64,000 nucleotides of DNA from JAIPDZ01 sp034522175 (GTDB lineage: Bacteria; Desulfobacterota; DSM-4660; Desulfatiglandales; Desulfatiglandaceae): positions 744,001 to 808,000 of the forward strand of contig JAXHLQ010000001.1 in the NCBI GenBank assembly GCA_034522175.1. Reading direction: 5' to 3'. A program made the translations under genes and the position numbers. Positions 16,486-25,852 of this stretch are shown in pieces. How positions within the stretch are numbered: the stretch's first letter is position 1; every line of letters starts with the position of its first letter. The notes below the pieces were generated by a model. It did not search any database. It had not been told where the DNA came from and worked only from the letters and a program-made list of their open reading frames with translations.

Positions 16486-18192
16486 ATGCGGTTTTTCAGA
16501 GAAAAAAGCAGTTTCTATCGTTTTATGATCCTCATGACGCTTGCGGTTGCGGCAGGGCTCGCATTTTCCTCAACCAAGACAGGAAAAAGTATTGACGGGC
16601 TCATTCTTGATAGAATGGCCCCTCTTCTCGGGAGCCCGAGGAAAGCCCAAAAGGCAATGGTTATCCTGATTGGAGAAGCCGACTATGAAGCCGCACAGAC
16701 CCCTCTGGCTTTGTGGGGAATACACCTTGCTGATTTGTTAAACAGAATCGAACCGGGAAGGCCGGAAGCAGTCGGTTTGGATCTGATTCTTCCACAGTTT
16801 CCATTAAATTCTTTTACCGAGAATCATGATAAAGGCCTACTCAAGACCCTGAATAAGTTATCCAAAAAATGTCGGCTGGTTTCCGGCTACGCTGTCGAAC
16901 CAGGCGGAGAGATAAAGGAGCCGTTCATCCTTTATCAAAAGCTGTTAGGCCCAAAAGGGTATGGCTTTCTCAATGTTACGCCGGATGCCGATGGGGTGTG
17001 CCGCCGGCAGGCGCTGACCTATTTGCCCGACTCAGGTGACAGGAGCCTGTATGCATTTTCCTGGCTCTTGTCGGGCGTCTCCGGCCAGGCGCCGCCGGAG
17101 ACGATGCCCGACTGGCGCAATCCCGACCTCATCCCCACGCTGACATTTCAACAAGCACTAAAAGCCGATCCAGCCGAATTCAGGGACAAAATCGTAATAA
17201 TCGGGTTTGACTTCGAGTTCGAAGACCGCCACTTTACGCCCGCATCTCAAAGAAATGAACCCGGTGCCATCACCCAGGCGCGGGTTGTGGAGTCCCTGAA
17301 AAGGGGCAGCCTTCTCTCCGCACCTCCCTGGCCCGTCTCTCTCCTGTCGCCGGCTCTCCTGATGGTCTTTCTGACCCTGCTTCTGACGGAAAGGGCCACA
17401 CTATTCAGGGTGATATTCTGGGGCACAGGCATGTTATTCCTGTCCGGGGCCGTCATGATTATCTGCCTTGTCAAAGGCATTGTGATTAGACCTTCGGCGG
17501 CGATGACAGGCATCGTTGCGGTTTGTTCCGGCCGGCTCATACAGGGATACATGGCCGTCAAGAACACCTTTGGTCGATACGTGAGCCGGGAGGTGAGGGA
17601 TGAGATCCTATCCGGGCGGATTCCTCTTGACGGGGAGATGAAGGAAGTCACCGTCCTCTTCGCCGATCTCAGGGACTTCACGCCGATGGTGGCGTCAACT
17701 CCGCCAAAGGACGTGGTGAATATCATCAACCGCTACTTTGAAGAAATGGCCGAGGCCATCAGGCAGCATAAAGGGCTTGTACTACAGTATATCGGAGATG
17801 AAATTGAAGCGGTGTTTGGGGCGCCTGTTCCTGCACCGGACCACAGACGACTGGCCGTCAGGGCAGCGATCAGCATGCGAAGCAGACTGAGGGTGGTGAA
17901 CCAGAGACTTGTACAAGCGGGATACAAACCCCTCAGACACGGCATCGGCATTCATACCGGAGCGGTGCTGGCAGGGAACATCGGCGCCAGGGATCGTGTG
18001 GCCTATTCATTGGTGGGGGATACGGTTAACCTGGCATCACGCATCCAGGGACTCAATAAGCAGTTTGGAACGGACATTCTTATCAGTGCGGAAACAAAGG
18101 CCGGAATGGACGAGAGTATTCCCGTGCAGGAATTGCCTCCGACGGCTGTTAAAGGAAAAACTGTAAAAGTGGTGATTTTTGAAGTATTGTAG
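16486..18192 (+). CDS. CHASE2-domain adenylate/guanylate cyclase
   Basis: 568 residues. An N-terminal membrane anchor (about 10-28) leads into a periplasmic CHASE2 sensor domain (about 30-280; 'KAMVILIGEADYEA', 'RPEAVGLDLILPQFP', 'FRDKIVIIGFDFEFEDRHFTP'). Two or three membrane helices follow (about 285-355), then a class III cyclase domain (about 380-560). Metal-binding Asp394 ('VTVLFADLRDFTP') and Asp438 ('QYIGDEIEAVFG') are present, as is the transition-state region 'AYSLVGDTVNLASR'. The protein should make cAMP (or cGMP) in response to an unknown extracytoplasmic signal. The caspase-like gene follows 57 bp downstream on the same strand. The start has only a weak SD. Confidence 0.88.
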   Translation: MRFFREKSSFYRFMILMTLAVAAGLAFSSTKTGKSIDGLILDRMAPLLGSPRKAQKAMVILIGEADYEAAQTPLALWGIHLADLLNRIEPGRPEAVGLDLILPQFPLNSFTENHDKGLLKTLNKLSKKCRLVSGYAVEPGGEIKEPFILYQKLLGPKGYGFLNVTPDADGVCRRQALTYLPDSGDRSLYAFSWLLSGVSGQAPPETMPDWRNPDLIPTLTFQQALKADPAEFRDKIVIIGFDFEFEDRHFTPASQRNEPGAITQARVVESLKRGSLLSAPPWPVSLLSPALLMVFLTLLLTERATLFRVIFWGTGMLFLSGAVMIICLVKGIVIRPSAAMTGIVAVCSGRLIQGYMAVKNTFGRYVSREVRDEILSGRIPLDGEMKEVTVLFADLRDFTPMVASTPPKDVVNIINRYFEEMAEAIRQHKGLVLQYIGDEIEAVFGAPVPAPDHRRLAVRAAISMRSRLRVVNQRLVQAGYKPLRHGIGIHTGAVLAGNIGARDRVAYSLVGDTVNLASRIQGLNKQFGTDILISAETKAGMDESIPVQELPPTAVKGKTVKVVIFEVL

Positions 18193-18249
18193 GGCTGGTA
18201 TGACCTCGCCAATGTTTGTCGTCGACTGGATCTGTAAAGGAGACGGATT

Positions 18250-20031
18250 ATGAAGACCTGGGTATGTGCACTATTTGTGTTCTTGCATTCGGCAGCCATT
18301 TTGCTGACCGGCATTCCCGTCCTGGGAAAGGACTCACAAGGCCTGCAGGTCATCACCATTGAGGGAAGTTTTCTCGATTGGGAAGGTAATGTAATAGAGG
18401 AATACGACTACCTTGAGCCGGATCGTAGATACAGACTTCTCCCCGAAGCGGAAGTGGAGATTTCCACTCTCGATGGCAGCAAAACCTATTTTGCCGACGG
18501 ACCCGGAATCTTCTTCTTTGATTCGTCCGGGCGGGTGTTTCTGAACGGAAGAAGCCTTCAAGCGAAAATTGAACGACCGCTTCTTGAAAATACCGTATTA
18601 CATGAAACGTCAAACACTACAATAGCGGGTATGCCGCTCAGAGGAGAGCGGATTTCTGTAAGAACGCAACAAGGCAAAAGGATCTCTCTGTACAACGACT
18701 CATACGCCCTGGTGGTGGGAAACGGAGATTACATCAACGGCTGGGACCCGCTCCCCGGTGCGATAGGCGATGTCGGCGAAATTGCCAGGGCCCTGGAAGA
18801 AAACGGGTTCACTGTGGTGCTCAAGACCAACATTACCAAGGAAGACTTCAGCAAGGCGTTTTGGAAGTTCTGCTACGATAACGGCAAGAGTGAAGATAAC
18901 CGGCTTCTGTTTTATTATGCAGGACACGGATATACACAGGAAATGAAAACAGGAGAAGACCTGGGCTATCTCGTAATGGTCGATGCGCCTTTGCCTGAGA
19001 AAGACCCCATGGGTTTCGACCTGGCAAGTGTGGACATGCAGACAATCGTCACCCAGGCGAAGATGATTAAGGCAAAACATGCGCTGTTCATGTTTGACAG
19101 CTGTTTTTCAGGGTCGGTCCTCAACTTCAGAGGGAAAGTGGTTCCTGAGAACATTTCCGAGAGTGTCAACCTTCCGGTCAGACAGTTTATAACTGCAGGC
19201 CGCGCCAATGAGCCTGTTCCCGATCGCAGCATATTCAAGCGGGCTTTTCTGGATGTCCTGGAGGGAAGGGATAAAGAGCCGATCCCGGATGGTTATCTGA
19301 CGGGTGAGGAATTGGGTCTCTACCTCAAAAACAAGGTTCCTGAATATAATGCCGGGCAGCATCCTCAGTATGGGAGAATCAAGGATATCGAGTTGGATAA
19401 AGGAGATTTTGTTTTTGTCTTAAAGGGTCATAAAGGTGTGCTCAAATCAAAACAAAGCGTGCCGGAGGGCTACCGGCCTGAACAAGAGACGGCGAAGATG
19501 AAGAGGGAAAAACCACGGATCACACAACACCCGCCATCCGAGAAAAAGACGATGCCTGATGCCAATAGATCAACTCAGGAACAGGAACCTGCCGCATCAA
19601 CAGCTTCAAAAAGCCAAACAGTTTCGAGCCAAGGCCGTTTCATTGGCTACTCCAACGGAACCGTGCTGGACAAAAAAACAAAGCTCATGTGGGCAACGAC
19701 GGATGCCGACGCCGGGCAGTATTTTTCAGATGCCGTTGCCTATTGTGAAAACTACCGTGCTGGAGGATACACGGACTGGCGGATGCCGACCCTTGAGGAG
19801 TTAGAAACGCTTTACGATGAGAAGATAAATAACCGTTATGGATACCATGCCACAGAACTTATCCAGGTCAGCGGGCAATATTTGTTTGCGTTTTCTACCC
19901 GATGGGGTGGACAAGCGGCGTTTGATTTTAAAAATGGTGTATCTACGGTTGATGGGGTCACGGTACACAAGAATCCGGCCCCCTTCCGCGATATCGATGT
20001 CAGGACGTTGCCGGTACGTTCAGTCCATTGA
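18250..20031 (+). CDS. secreted caspase-like (C14) protease with C-terminal DUF1566/Lcl domain
   Basis: 593 residues with a strong SD (aaggagacg) and a signal peptide (about 1-26). A FecR-like or beta-rich N-terminal segment (about 30-145) precedes the caspase domain (about 150-400). The catalytic pair is His226 in 'YYAGHGY' and Cys285 in 'FDSCFSG'; the strand 'YALVVGNGDY' opens the domain. A low-complexity charged linker (about 410-460) leads to a DUF1566/Lcl-type domain ('TKLMWATTDADAG', 'GGYTDWRMPTLEELETLYD'). Export suggests a periplasmic role, unlike cytoplasmic metacaspase effectors. It most likely forms one transcription unit with the cyclase. Substrates are unknown; an Arg/Lys specificity would be typical of bacterial C14 enzymes. 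Confidence 0.85.
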   Translation: MKTWVCALFVFLHSAAILLTGIPVLGKDSQGLQVITIEGSFLDWEGNVIEEYDYLEPDRRYRLLPEAEVEISTLDGSKTYFADGPGIFFFDSSGRVFLNGRSLQAKIERPLLENTVLHETSNTTIAGMPLRGERISVRTQQGKRISLYNDSYALVVGNGDYINGWDPLPGAIGDVGEIARALEENGFTVVLKTNITKEDFSKAFWKFCYDNGKSEDNRLLFYYAGHGYTQEMKTGEDLGYLVMVDAPLPEKDPMGFDLASVDMQTIVTQAKMIKAKHALFMFDSCFSGSVLNFRGKVVPENISESVNLPVRQFITAGRANEPVPDRSIFKRAFLDVLEGRDKEPIPDGYLTGEELGLYLKNKVPEYNAGQHPQYGRIKDIELDKGDFVFVLKGHKGVLKSKQSVPEGYRPEQETAKMKREKPRITQHPPSEKKTMPDANRSTQEQEPAASTASKSQTVSSQGRFIGYSNGTVLDKKTKLMWATTDADAGQYFSDAVAYCENYRAGGYTDWRMPTLEELETLYDEKINNRYGYHATELIQVSGQYLFAFSTRWGGQAAFDFKNGVSTVDGVTVHKNPAPFRDIDVRTLPVRSVH

Positions 20032-20046
20032 TCATGCATCTGCCGG

Positions 20047-21159
20047 ACCATTGATCTTGAGATTTTTCGATCGCTGAAAAAGGCGGGGAAATCCGAAGTG
20101 GTGATCAAGAAGGCCTCGCCGTATCTGGAAGACGAAGACCTCATGGAGATGGTTAATGCCGGACTCATCTCCATGACGGTGGTGGACAATTAGCTTGCCG
20201 CGTTCTGGTCCAACATCTTCAAGGATATCCGGCTCCATCCGAAGCTCGCACTCAGAAAAGGCGGACAAATCGCCTGGATGATCCGCAAAAACAGCTCAGA
20301 GCTGAAGAAAGCCGTCAATGCGTTTGTAAAGGGCCACAAGAAAGGGACCCTTTTCGGAAACATTGTGCTAAAACGCTATTTCGAGAATACAAGCTTCGTG
20401 AAGGATTCGCTTAAAGATGAAGATCTAACCCGGTTTAAGCATGCCATCTCGCTGTTTCAAAAATACGGTGGAAAGTATGAGCTGGACTGGCTGCTCGTGG
20501 CAGCGCTGGCCTACCAGGAATCCGGCATTGACCAGAGCAAGAGGAGTCCTGCGGGGGCCGTGGGGGTGATGCAACCCTTGCTCAGCACCGCGGCAGGCGA
20601 TCCCATCAACATTCCCAACATCGAGAAGATTGAACCCAATGTCCACGCAGGAGTGAAATATCTGCGGTGGCTGCACGACACCTATTTCAAAGACGAACCG
20701 ATGGACCCACTGAACCCTAACGTTGCATAAAAGTTGAGTTCAAAACGCTATAGATTAGGTCAGCAGGGGACGATGGGGCATTTTCAAGGGTGAAAGCGTA
20801 TCGGCCATACGGTGAAGTCTTGAAAATGAAACAGCGTTTCTTGACGTCCTGATATAGAGCGAGTGAAACGATTTTGGGCCAAAGCTTTATGCAACGTTAG
20901 GGTGAACAAGGCGCTTTTCACGTTCGCGTCGTATAATGCGGGTCCGACAAGGGTCATGAATTTGCGAAAGACGACATCCAAGATGGGGCTTAATCCGAAC
21001 CTCTGGTTCAACAATGTGGAGGTGGCGGCAGCCAAAAAGATCGGCAGGGAAACGGTTCAATACGTCAGCAATATCTATAAGTACTATATCGCCTACCGTC
21101 TCATTATGGAAAAGCTGAATAAGAAACGAGATGTGTTGGATCAACAGAAGGCATCATAG
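20047..21159 (+). pseudogene. MltF-like substrate-binding/lytic transglycosylase pseudogene
   Basis: One reading frame runs from about 20047 to 21159 with three lesions. The N-terminal part of the periplasmic binding domain is missing (what remains starts 'TIDLEIFRSLKKAGKSEVVI'). A TAG stop lies at 20191 within 'VVDN-stop-LAAFWSNIF'. A 188-bp MITE at 20715-20902 splits 'MDPLN' from 'KALFTFASYNAGPTR'. The transglycosylase domain carries the catalytic Glu in 'ALAYQESGIDQS' and 'GAVGVMQP'. The intact family binds and cleaves peptidoglycan in the periplasm. The gene directly follows the caspase gene, so it was probably the third member of that operon. Unlike the homopolymer frameshifts elsewhere, these are genuine inactivating changes. 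Confidence 0.85.
20715..20902. mobile_element. MITE B, complete 188-bp copy with target duplication
   Basis: Perfect 17-bp terminal inverted repeats CCCTAACGTTGCATAAA (left) and TTTATGCAACGTTAGGG (right), flanked by a 4-bp direct repeat TGAA (20711-20714 and 20903-20906). Removing the element and one TGAA restores an uninterrupted transglycosylase reading frame across the join (DPLN-KALFTF). There is no internal coding capacity, so it must have been moved in trans. Partial copies lie at 11684-11739 and 52570-52597. Confidence 0.92.
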
Positions 21160-21218
21160 CACCCATCGCTACGCCTGGGGCCAAGGATGCGATGCCGGAC
21201 ACATGCTAACACCGTCCG

Positions 21219-21776
21219 TTGCATAAACAAACCGGGCAGGATAAGGGCTTTGTTAATCTGAAAACGAGGGATGCGTCATGCCAAATATCAGCCGTAAAGA
21301 AAAGACAGGTGAATCTCTGTTTCAAAGCCCTTGTGGTGGTGACCAACGCCTCCTATCATGCCGTGTTCGAACCGCTTCAAAAAGAAAAGGCCTTTTTTTC
21401 CATGTTCAGCCTGTCCATCATCAATAAGACGACTAAAGAGATTCACATCGACTGGAACAAGACCCGGTATCTTTTCAACGGCAAACCGAGCGGTCCCTTT
21501 GTGTTCAAGGGGGTGGATCCGGCAACCGTCAAGGGGTTGCGAATCCCGCCGGACACTATCCCCGCCAATGGGCGATTTACAAAGGACATCGCCCCGTTTC
21601 GGCTGATTGCCTGGACGCCCGTTCGAGATGACGGCCGGTTCACGGACGGAGAATCCCTCATCAACGCAGGGGCGCTTCCGCCTGGGAAAAACGGGATTCG
21701 CTTGATCGTGTTCATGGACGGAAAGGAAATTTCGGAAACGATGACCGTCGTCATAAGCAGGGAAATCCAGCGATGA
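21219..21776 (+). CDS. hypothetical protein, possibly an N-terminally altered lipoprotein
   Basis: 185 residues as called. The part from about residue 38 ('VVVTNASYHAVFEPLQKEKA', then 'FFSMFSLSIINKTTKEIHIDWNKT') looks like a beta-sandwich periplasmic protein. The first ~37 residues are polar and lack the signal peptide or lipobox such a protein would need. The original N-terminus was probably lost or replaced, and the gene may no longer be exported. I do not recognise the family. It lies 59 bp after the broken transglycosylase and may be the last member of the cyclase-caspase group. Confidence 0.5.
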   Translation: MHKQTGQDKGFVNLKTRDASCQISAVKKRQVNLCFKALVVVTNASYHAVFEPLQKEKAFFSMFSLSIINKTTKEIHIDWNKTRYLFNGKPSGPFVFKGVDPATVKGLRIPPDTIPANGRFTKDIAPFRLIAWTPVRDDGRFTDGESLINAGALPPGKNGIRLIVFMDGKEISETMTVVISREIQR

Positions 21777-21911
21777 TGCCGAGCCTCCCGGTGTTGACAA
21801 ACGCTGAGGCCTCTGAAAGGATAACGCACGAGCAAATCAGATCATGAGAAACCTGTTTTGCAACCCGCCGGTCCATGGTCTGACCCGGGTTGCCGGAAAG
21901 GATGAGCGATC

Positions 21912-23192
21912 ATGAACGTTCTGGTGGTGGGAGGCGGCGGGCGTGAACACGCCCTCGCCTGGAAGGTAGCTCAGTCTCAGACGGTTGAAAAGGTATTCGT
22001 GGCGCCGGGCAATGCCGGCACGGCCCTGGAAGCAAAGGTCGAAAACGTTGACATAAAGGACACGCGCATCCAGGATTTGATCGGGTTTGTCCGGGACCAA
22101 CGCATTGACCTGACCATCGTGGGACCGGAGGCCCCGCTGGTGGCAGGCATCACAGATGCGTTCCGGGCGGAAGGACTCCGATGTTTCGGTCCGACCGGGG
22201 GAGCGGCCCAGTTGGAGGGGTCCAAAGTATTCTGCAAAGATTTTCTCTCTCGACACCACATCCCCACTGCGGCCTACAAAACCTTCACGGAGATTGAGTC
22301 GGCCAGGGCATATATCGCGTCTCATGCGTTGCCCCTCGTCATCAAGGCGGACGGCCTGGCCGCCGGTAAGGGCGTGATCATTGCGCACACCGCGGAAGAA
22401 GCCATTACCGCCGCAAAAGACATGCTCTCAGGCGAGGCCTTCGGAGAAGCCGGCAAGCGGGTCATCTTGGAGACGTGCCTTGAAGGGGAAGAGGCCAGCT
22501 TTATCGCCATGGTGGACGGCGAGCACATCCTCCCGCTGGCCACCTCACAGGACCACAAGGCCCGCGATGACGGCGATTCCGGTCCGAACACCGGCGGCAT
22601 GGGGGCCTACTCTCCCGCACCGGTCATCACGCCAGCGCTTTCCGACCGCATCATGACCACCATCATGGAGCCCACCGTGAGGGGGCTGGCTGCCGAAGGC
22701 ATGCCCTATACCGGTTTCCTCTATGCCGGTCTGATGATCACCCCGGACGGCACCCCACAGGTCCTGGAGTATAACTGCCGCTTCGGCGATCCGGAAACCC
22801 AGCCCATCCTGTTGAGACTCCAATCCGACCTCACCGGCTTGTGCCTCGCGGCCTTGGAGGGGCGTTTAAACGAAAGGGATATTTCGTGGGACCCCCGCGC
22901 CGCCCTGGGCGTGGTCATGGCGGCGGGCGGTTATCCCATAGAATACCGCAAAGGCGATCCCATCACCGGTCTCCCGGAATCAGAGGCGGAAGGGGTGAAG
23001 GTCTTTCACGCCGGGACCAGGATCGTGGACGGCCGGGTGGTCACCAACGGTGGGCGGGTGCTGTGCGTCACGGCACTGGGAGATACCGTGGGAGAGTCCA
23101 AAGAAAAGGCCTACGGGGTGGTGAAAGGCATTCGCTGGAACCATGTGTACTACCGGAGCGATATCGGGCACAGGGCCATTGCACGGGAATGA
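21912..23192 (+). CDS. purD: phosphoribosylamine-glycine ligase
   Basis: 426 residues, full length. An ATP-grasp ligase that joins glycine to 5-phosphoribosylamine in purine synthesis. Visible features are the N-terminal 'NVLVVGGGGREHALAWK', the ATP-grasp segment 'LVIKADGLAAGKGVIIAHT', 'DHKARDDGDSGPNTGGMGAYSPAP' and the metal-binding 'LEYNCRFGDPETQ'. The ATG has SD aaagga. It is convergent with nrdJ, with only 7 bp between the stops. It is not linked to purH or other purine genes in this window. Confidence 0.97.
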   Translation: MNVLVVGGGGREHALAWKVAQSQTVEKVFVAPGNAGTALEAKVENVDIKDTRIQDLIGFVRDQRIDLTIVGPEAPLVAGITDAFRAEGLRCFGPTGGAAQLEGSKVFCKDFLSRHHIPTAAYKTFTEIESARAYIASHALPLVIKADGLAAGKGVIIAHTAEEAITAAKDMLSGEAFGEAGKRVILETCLEGEEASFIAMVDGEHILPLATSQDHKARDDGDSGPNTGGMGAYSPAPVITPALSDRIMTTIMEPTVRGLAAEGMPYTGFLYAGLMITPDGTPQVLEYNCRFGDPETQPILLRLQSDLTGLCLAALEGRLNERDISWDPRAALGVVMAAGGYPIEYRKGDPITGLPESEAEGVKVFHAGTRIVDGRVVTNGGRVLCVTALGDTVGESKEKAYGVVKGIRWNHVYYRSDIGHRAIARE

Positions 23193-23199
23193 CAGCCCC

Positions 23200-25700
23200 T
23201 TACCCGCATTTGGTAAACCCGCAGAAATGACAGGTCATGCAGCCTTCTTCAAAGCTGATGGTCTGACCGCACTCCGGACAGGTCTCACCGAGGAGGCTGT
23301 TCTTGTTGTTCCCTTTCTTTTTGGCCGGTTCCCCGTTAAGGTACCGTTTTTCCAGGACCCGGCTGATGGCATCGGGTATGGAAAGGACCAGGCCGTCCTT
23401 CTGGAAGACCGGATGCTCCCCGCCGATTCCTTTTAACTGTTCGGTAATCTTCTCCACCCGGACCCCGGACCGCAGGGCCAGCGACACCAGCCGGCCGATG
23501 GCCTCTGTCTTGGCCGTGGTGGATCGGCCCGATTTTCCGATGGTGGCAAAGACCTCAAAGGGCCGGCCCTCGTATTCGGTTACCGTCACATAGAGGGCGC
23601 CCATTCCCGTCTTCATCTTGGTGGTGAATCCATAGAGGGTTTCCGGCCGCTCCCTGACGGCCGTCATAAACCCCTGCTCCCGGGTAACCTTCTGCGGTTT
23701 TCCAAAGGAAAGGACCTGGTTTTCCTTGCTCCCGTCCCGATAGATGGTCACCCCTTTACAGCCCAGGTCGTAGGCCAGGTCATAGACCTTCTGCACATCC
23801 TCCACCGTGGCATCCCGGGGAAGGTTCACGGTCTTGGAGACGGCGTTATCCGTATATTTTTGAAACGCCGCCTGCATGCGAACATGCCATTCCGGCACGA
23901 TGTCGTGGGCCGTGACAAAGATCTCCCGGACATCCTTGGGGATATCGATGATATACCGGATACTCCCCTTGCCGGCAATGGTTTCCATCAATTCATCGGA
24001 ATAAAACCCCCGTTCCTTGGCCACCTGTTTGAAATAGGGATTGACCTCCACAAGCCGGTCGTTATCCATGACGTTTCTCACAAAACTCAGCGCGAAGAGG
24101 GGTTCAATGCCACTGGAACAATTCGCCATGATACTGAGCGTCCCCGTCGGCGCGATGGTGGTGGTGGTGGCATTTCGATAGGAGAAACCCTCCATGTCTT
24201 TGAAAATACTCTTGTCAAAATTGCCGAATACACCCCGCTCTTCCCCCAGTGCCCGGGATGCCTCATGGGATTCATGCTGCATAAAGGCCATGATCTCCTC
24301 AGCCTTCTGCAGGGCATCTTCGGAGTCATAGGGGATCCCCAGCTGAAAGAGCAAATCGGCGAACCCCATGACACCGAGTCCGATCTTGCGGTTTCCCCGG
24401 ACCATCTCGGTAATCTCCGGCAGTGGGTATTTGGACATGTCAATGGTGTTGTCCAGGAAACGGACCGCGAGATGCACCACCGCCTTGAGCCCCTCATAAT
24501 CGACACAAGGTCCGGAATCATCGTTTTTGGAAATGACGAATTTGGCGAGGTTAATTGAGCCGAGGTTGCACGCCTCCAGGGGGAGCAATGGCTGTTCGCC
24601 GCAGGGATTCGTGCTCTCGATTTCCCCCAGTTCAGGGGTGGGATTCTTGGCATTTACCCGGTCCAGGAAGAGAATGCCCGGATCCCCGTTATCCCATGCC
24701 TGTCTCACGAGGGTGTCATAGACCTCCCTCGCGTTTAACTGTCCCACCCGTTTCTTATCCCTCGGATCGATCAGGTCATAAGGCGCCCCATCCCGAACGG
24801 CCCGCATGAATTCATCGGTCACCGCCACCGAGATGTTGAAATTGTTGAGTTCCTGGCTTTCTTTTTTGCAGAGGATAAACTCCATGATATCCGGATGGTC
24901 CACCCTGAGGATGCTCATGTTGGCCCCCCGGCGGGTGCCCCCTGTTTGACCTGCTCCGTGGCCGTGTTGAAGATCTTCATGAAAGAAACCGGGCCGGACG
25001 CGACACCGCCAGTGGTGCCCACCCGGCTCTTGACCGGCCGAAGCCGTGAGAAGGCAAATCCGGTTCCACCGCCCGATTTATGGATCAGGGCTGCATTTTT
25101 CAGGGCCTCGAAAATGCCCTCCATGCTGTCTTCCACCGGCAGAACAAAGCAAGCGGCCAACTGGCCCAGCCTGCGCCCGGCATTCATCAACGTGGGCGAA
25201 TTGGGGAGAAACTTGAACTCGGTCATCATGGCATAAAACCGCTCGGCCATCTCCGCTTCCCGGTCCTTGTCCCCGTATTTTGCCTCTGGCCGCTGCAATG
25301 TGCCGAGCCACGCGGCCGAACATCTCTTCCGGGTCTCCATGACCATCCCCTTATCGTCCCGCTTAAGATAGCGCCGCTCAAGGACGCGTCTCGCGTTTTC
25401 TGAAAGGGCGAGTCCGTTTTTCACGAAGATGGATTTGTCGAGCCGCACCGGGACGGTCTTGGTCAGCCCGTACTCGAGGAGTTTGGCCTCAATCATGTTT
25501 TCGATCATGGGGAGGGTAATAGTTTGAAGCTGGAGCTTGGTAATCTCTTCTCTCAGAAACCGGCTGATGTCTAAGGCCTGGTCGCTGTCAATGGGATTTT
25601 CCCGGACCAGTAGATCCGAAAGCCGCTGGTCGTCCCACTGGTAAGCGCTCAGGTCGAACGCGCCATCTTCTGTCAGCAAGATCTTGCCTTTCTCACTCAT
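23200..25700 (-). CDS. nrdJ: adenosylcobalamin-dependent ribonucleotide reductase; apparent frameshift
   Basis: About 834 residues when two pieces are joined: from start 25700 (SD gggaggg; 'MSEKGKILLTEDGAFDLSAY') to about 24938, then 24942 to 23200. The break is in C5 at 24938-24942. One more base restores 'VKQGGTRRGANMSILRVDHP', which is invariant in the family. The class II enzyme reduces ribonucleotides with a B12-generated thiyl radical, independent of oxygen. Visible motifs are 'ALENAAL'-type N-terminal active-site segments, 'NPCGEQPLLPLEACNLGSINL' with the Cys-Glu active-site loop, and 'TGTLSIMANCSSGIEP'. The C-terminal zinc ribbon 'CPECGQTISFEEGCMTCHFC' is typical of the long NrdJ form. 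No B12 riboswitch was recognised upstream. Confidence 0.94.
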
Positions 25701-25726
25701 GGAAACCCTCCCGACGGACAATTGTA

Positions 25727-25752
25727 GATTGACGATTGATGATTGGTGATTA
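25727..25752. repeat. tandem GATTG-type heptamers upstream of nrdJ
   Basis: Three to four tandem 7-mers (GATTGAC, GATTGAT, GATTGGT) in the divergent region between nrdJ and the M16 peptidase gene. Same family as the arrays at 3781-3803, 9396-9440 and 35816-35846. Confidence 0.6.
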
Positions 25753-25852
25753 AAATCAGGTAAACGGTTCGCACTGATGTAAGGAGCCATTATTCTGAAA
25801 CACTATATATGGTATGTCAAGAAAAAAACATCACAAGATCTAAGGAAAATAC

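Noticed and set aside
25701..25852. Cobalamin riboswitch upstream of nrdJ
   Set aside because: The gap is too short and lacks a B12-box-like GCCACTG motif.
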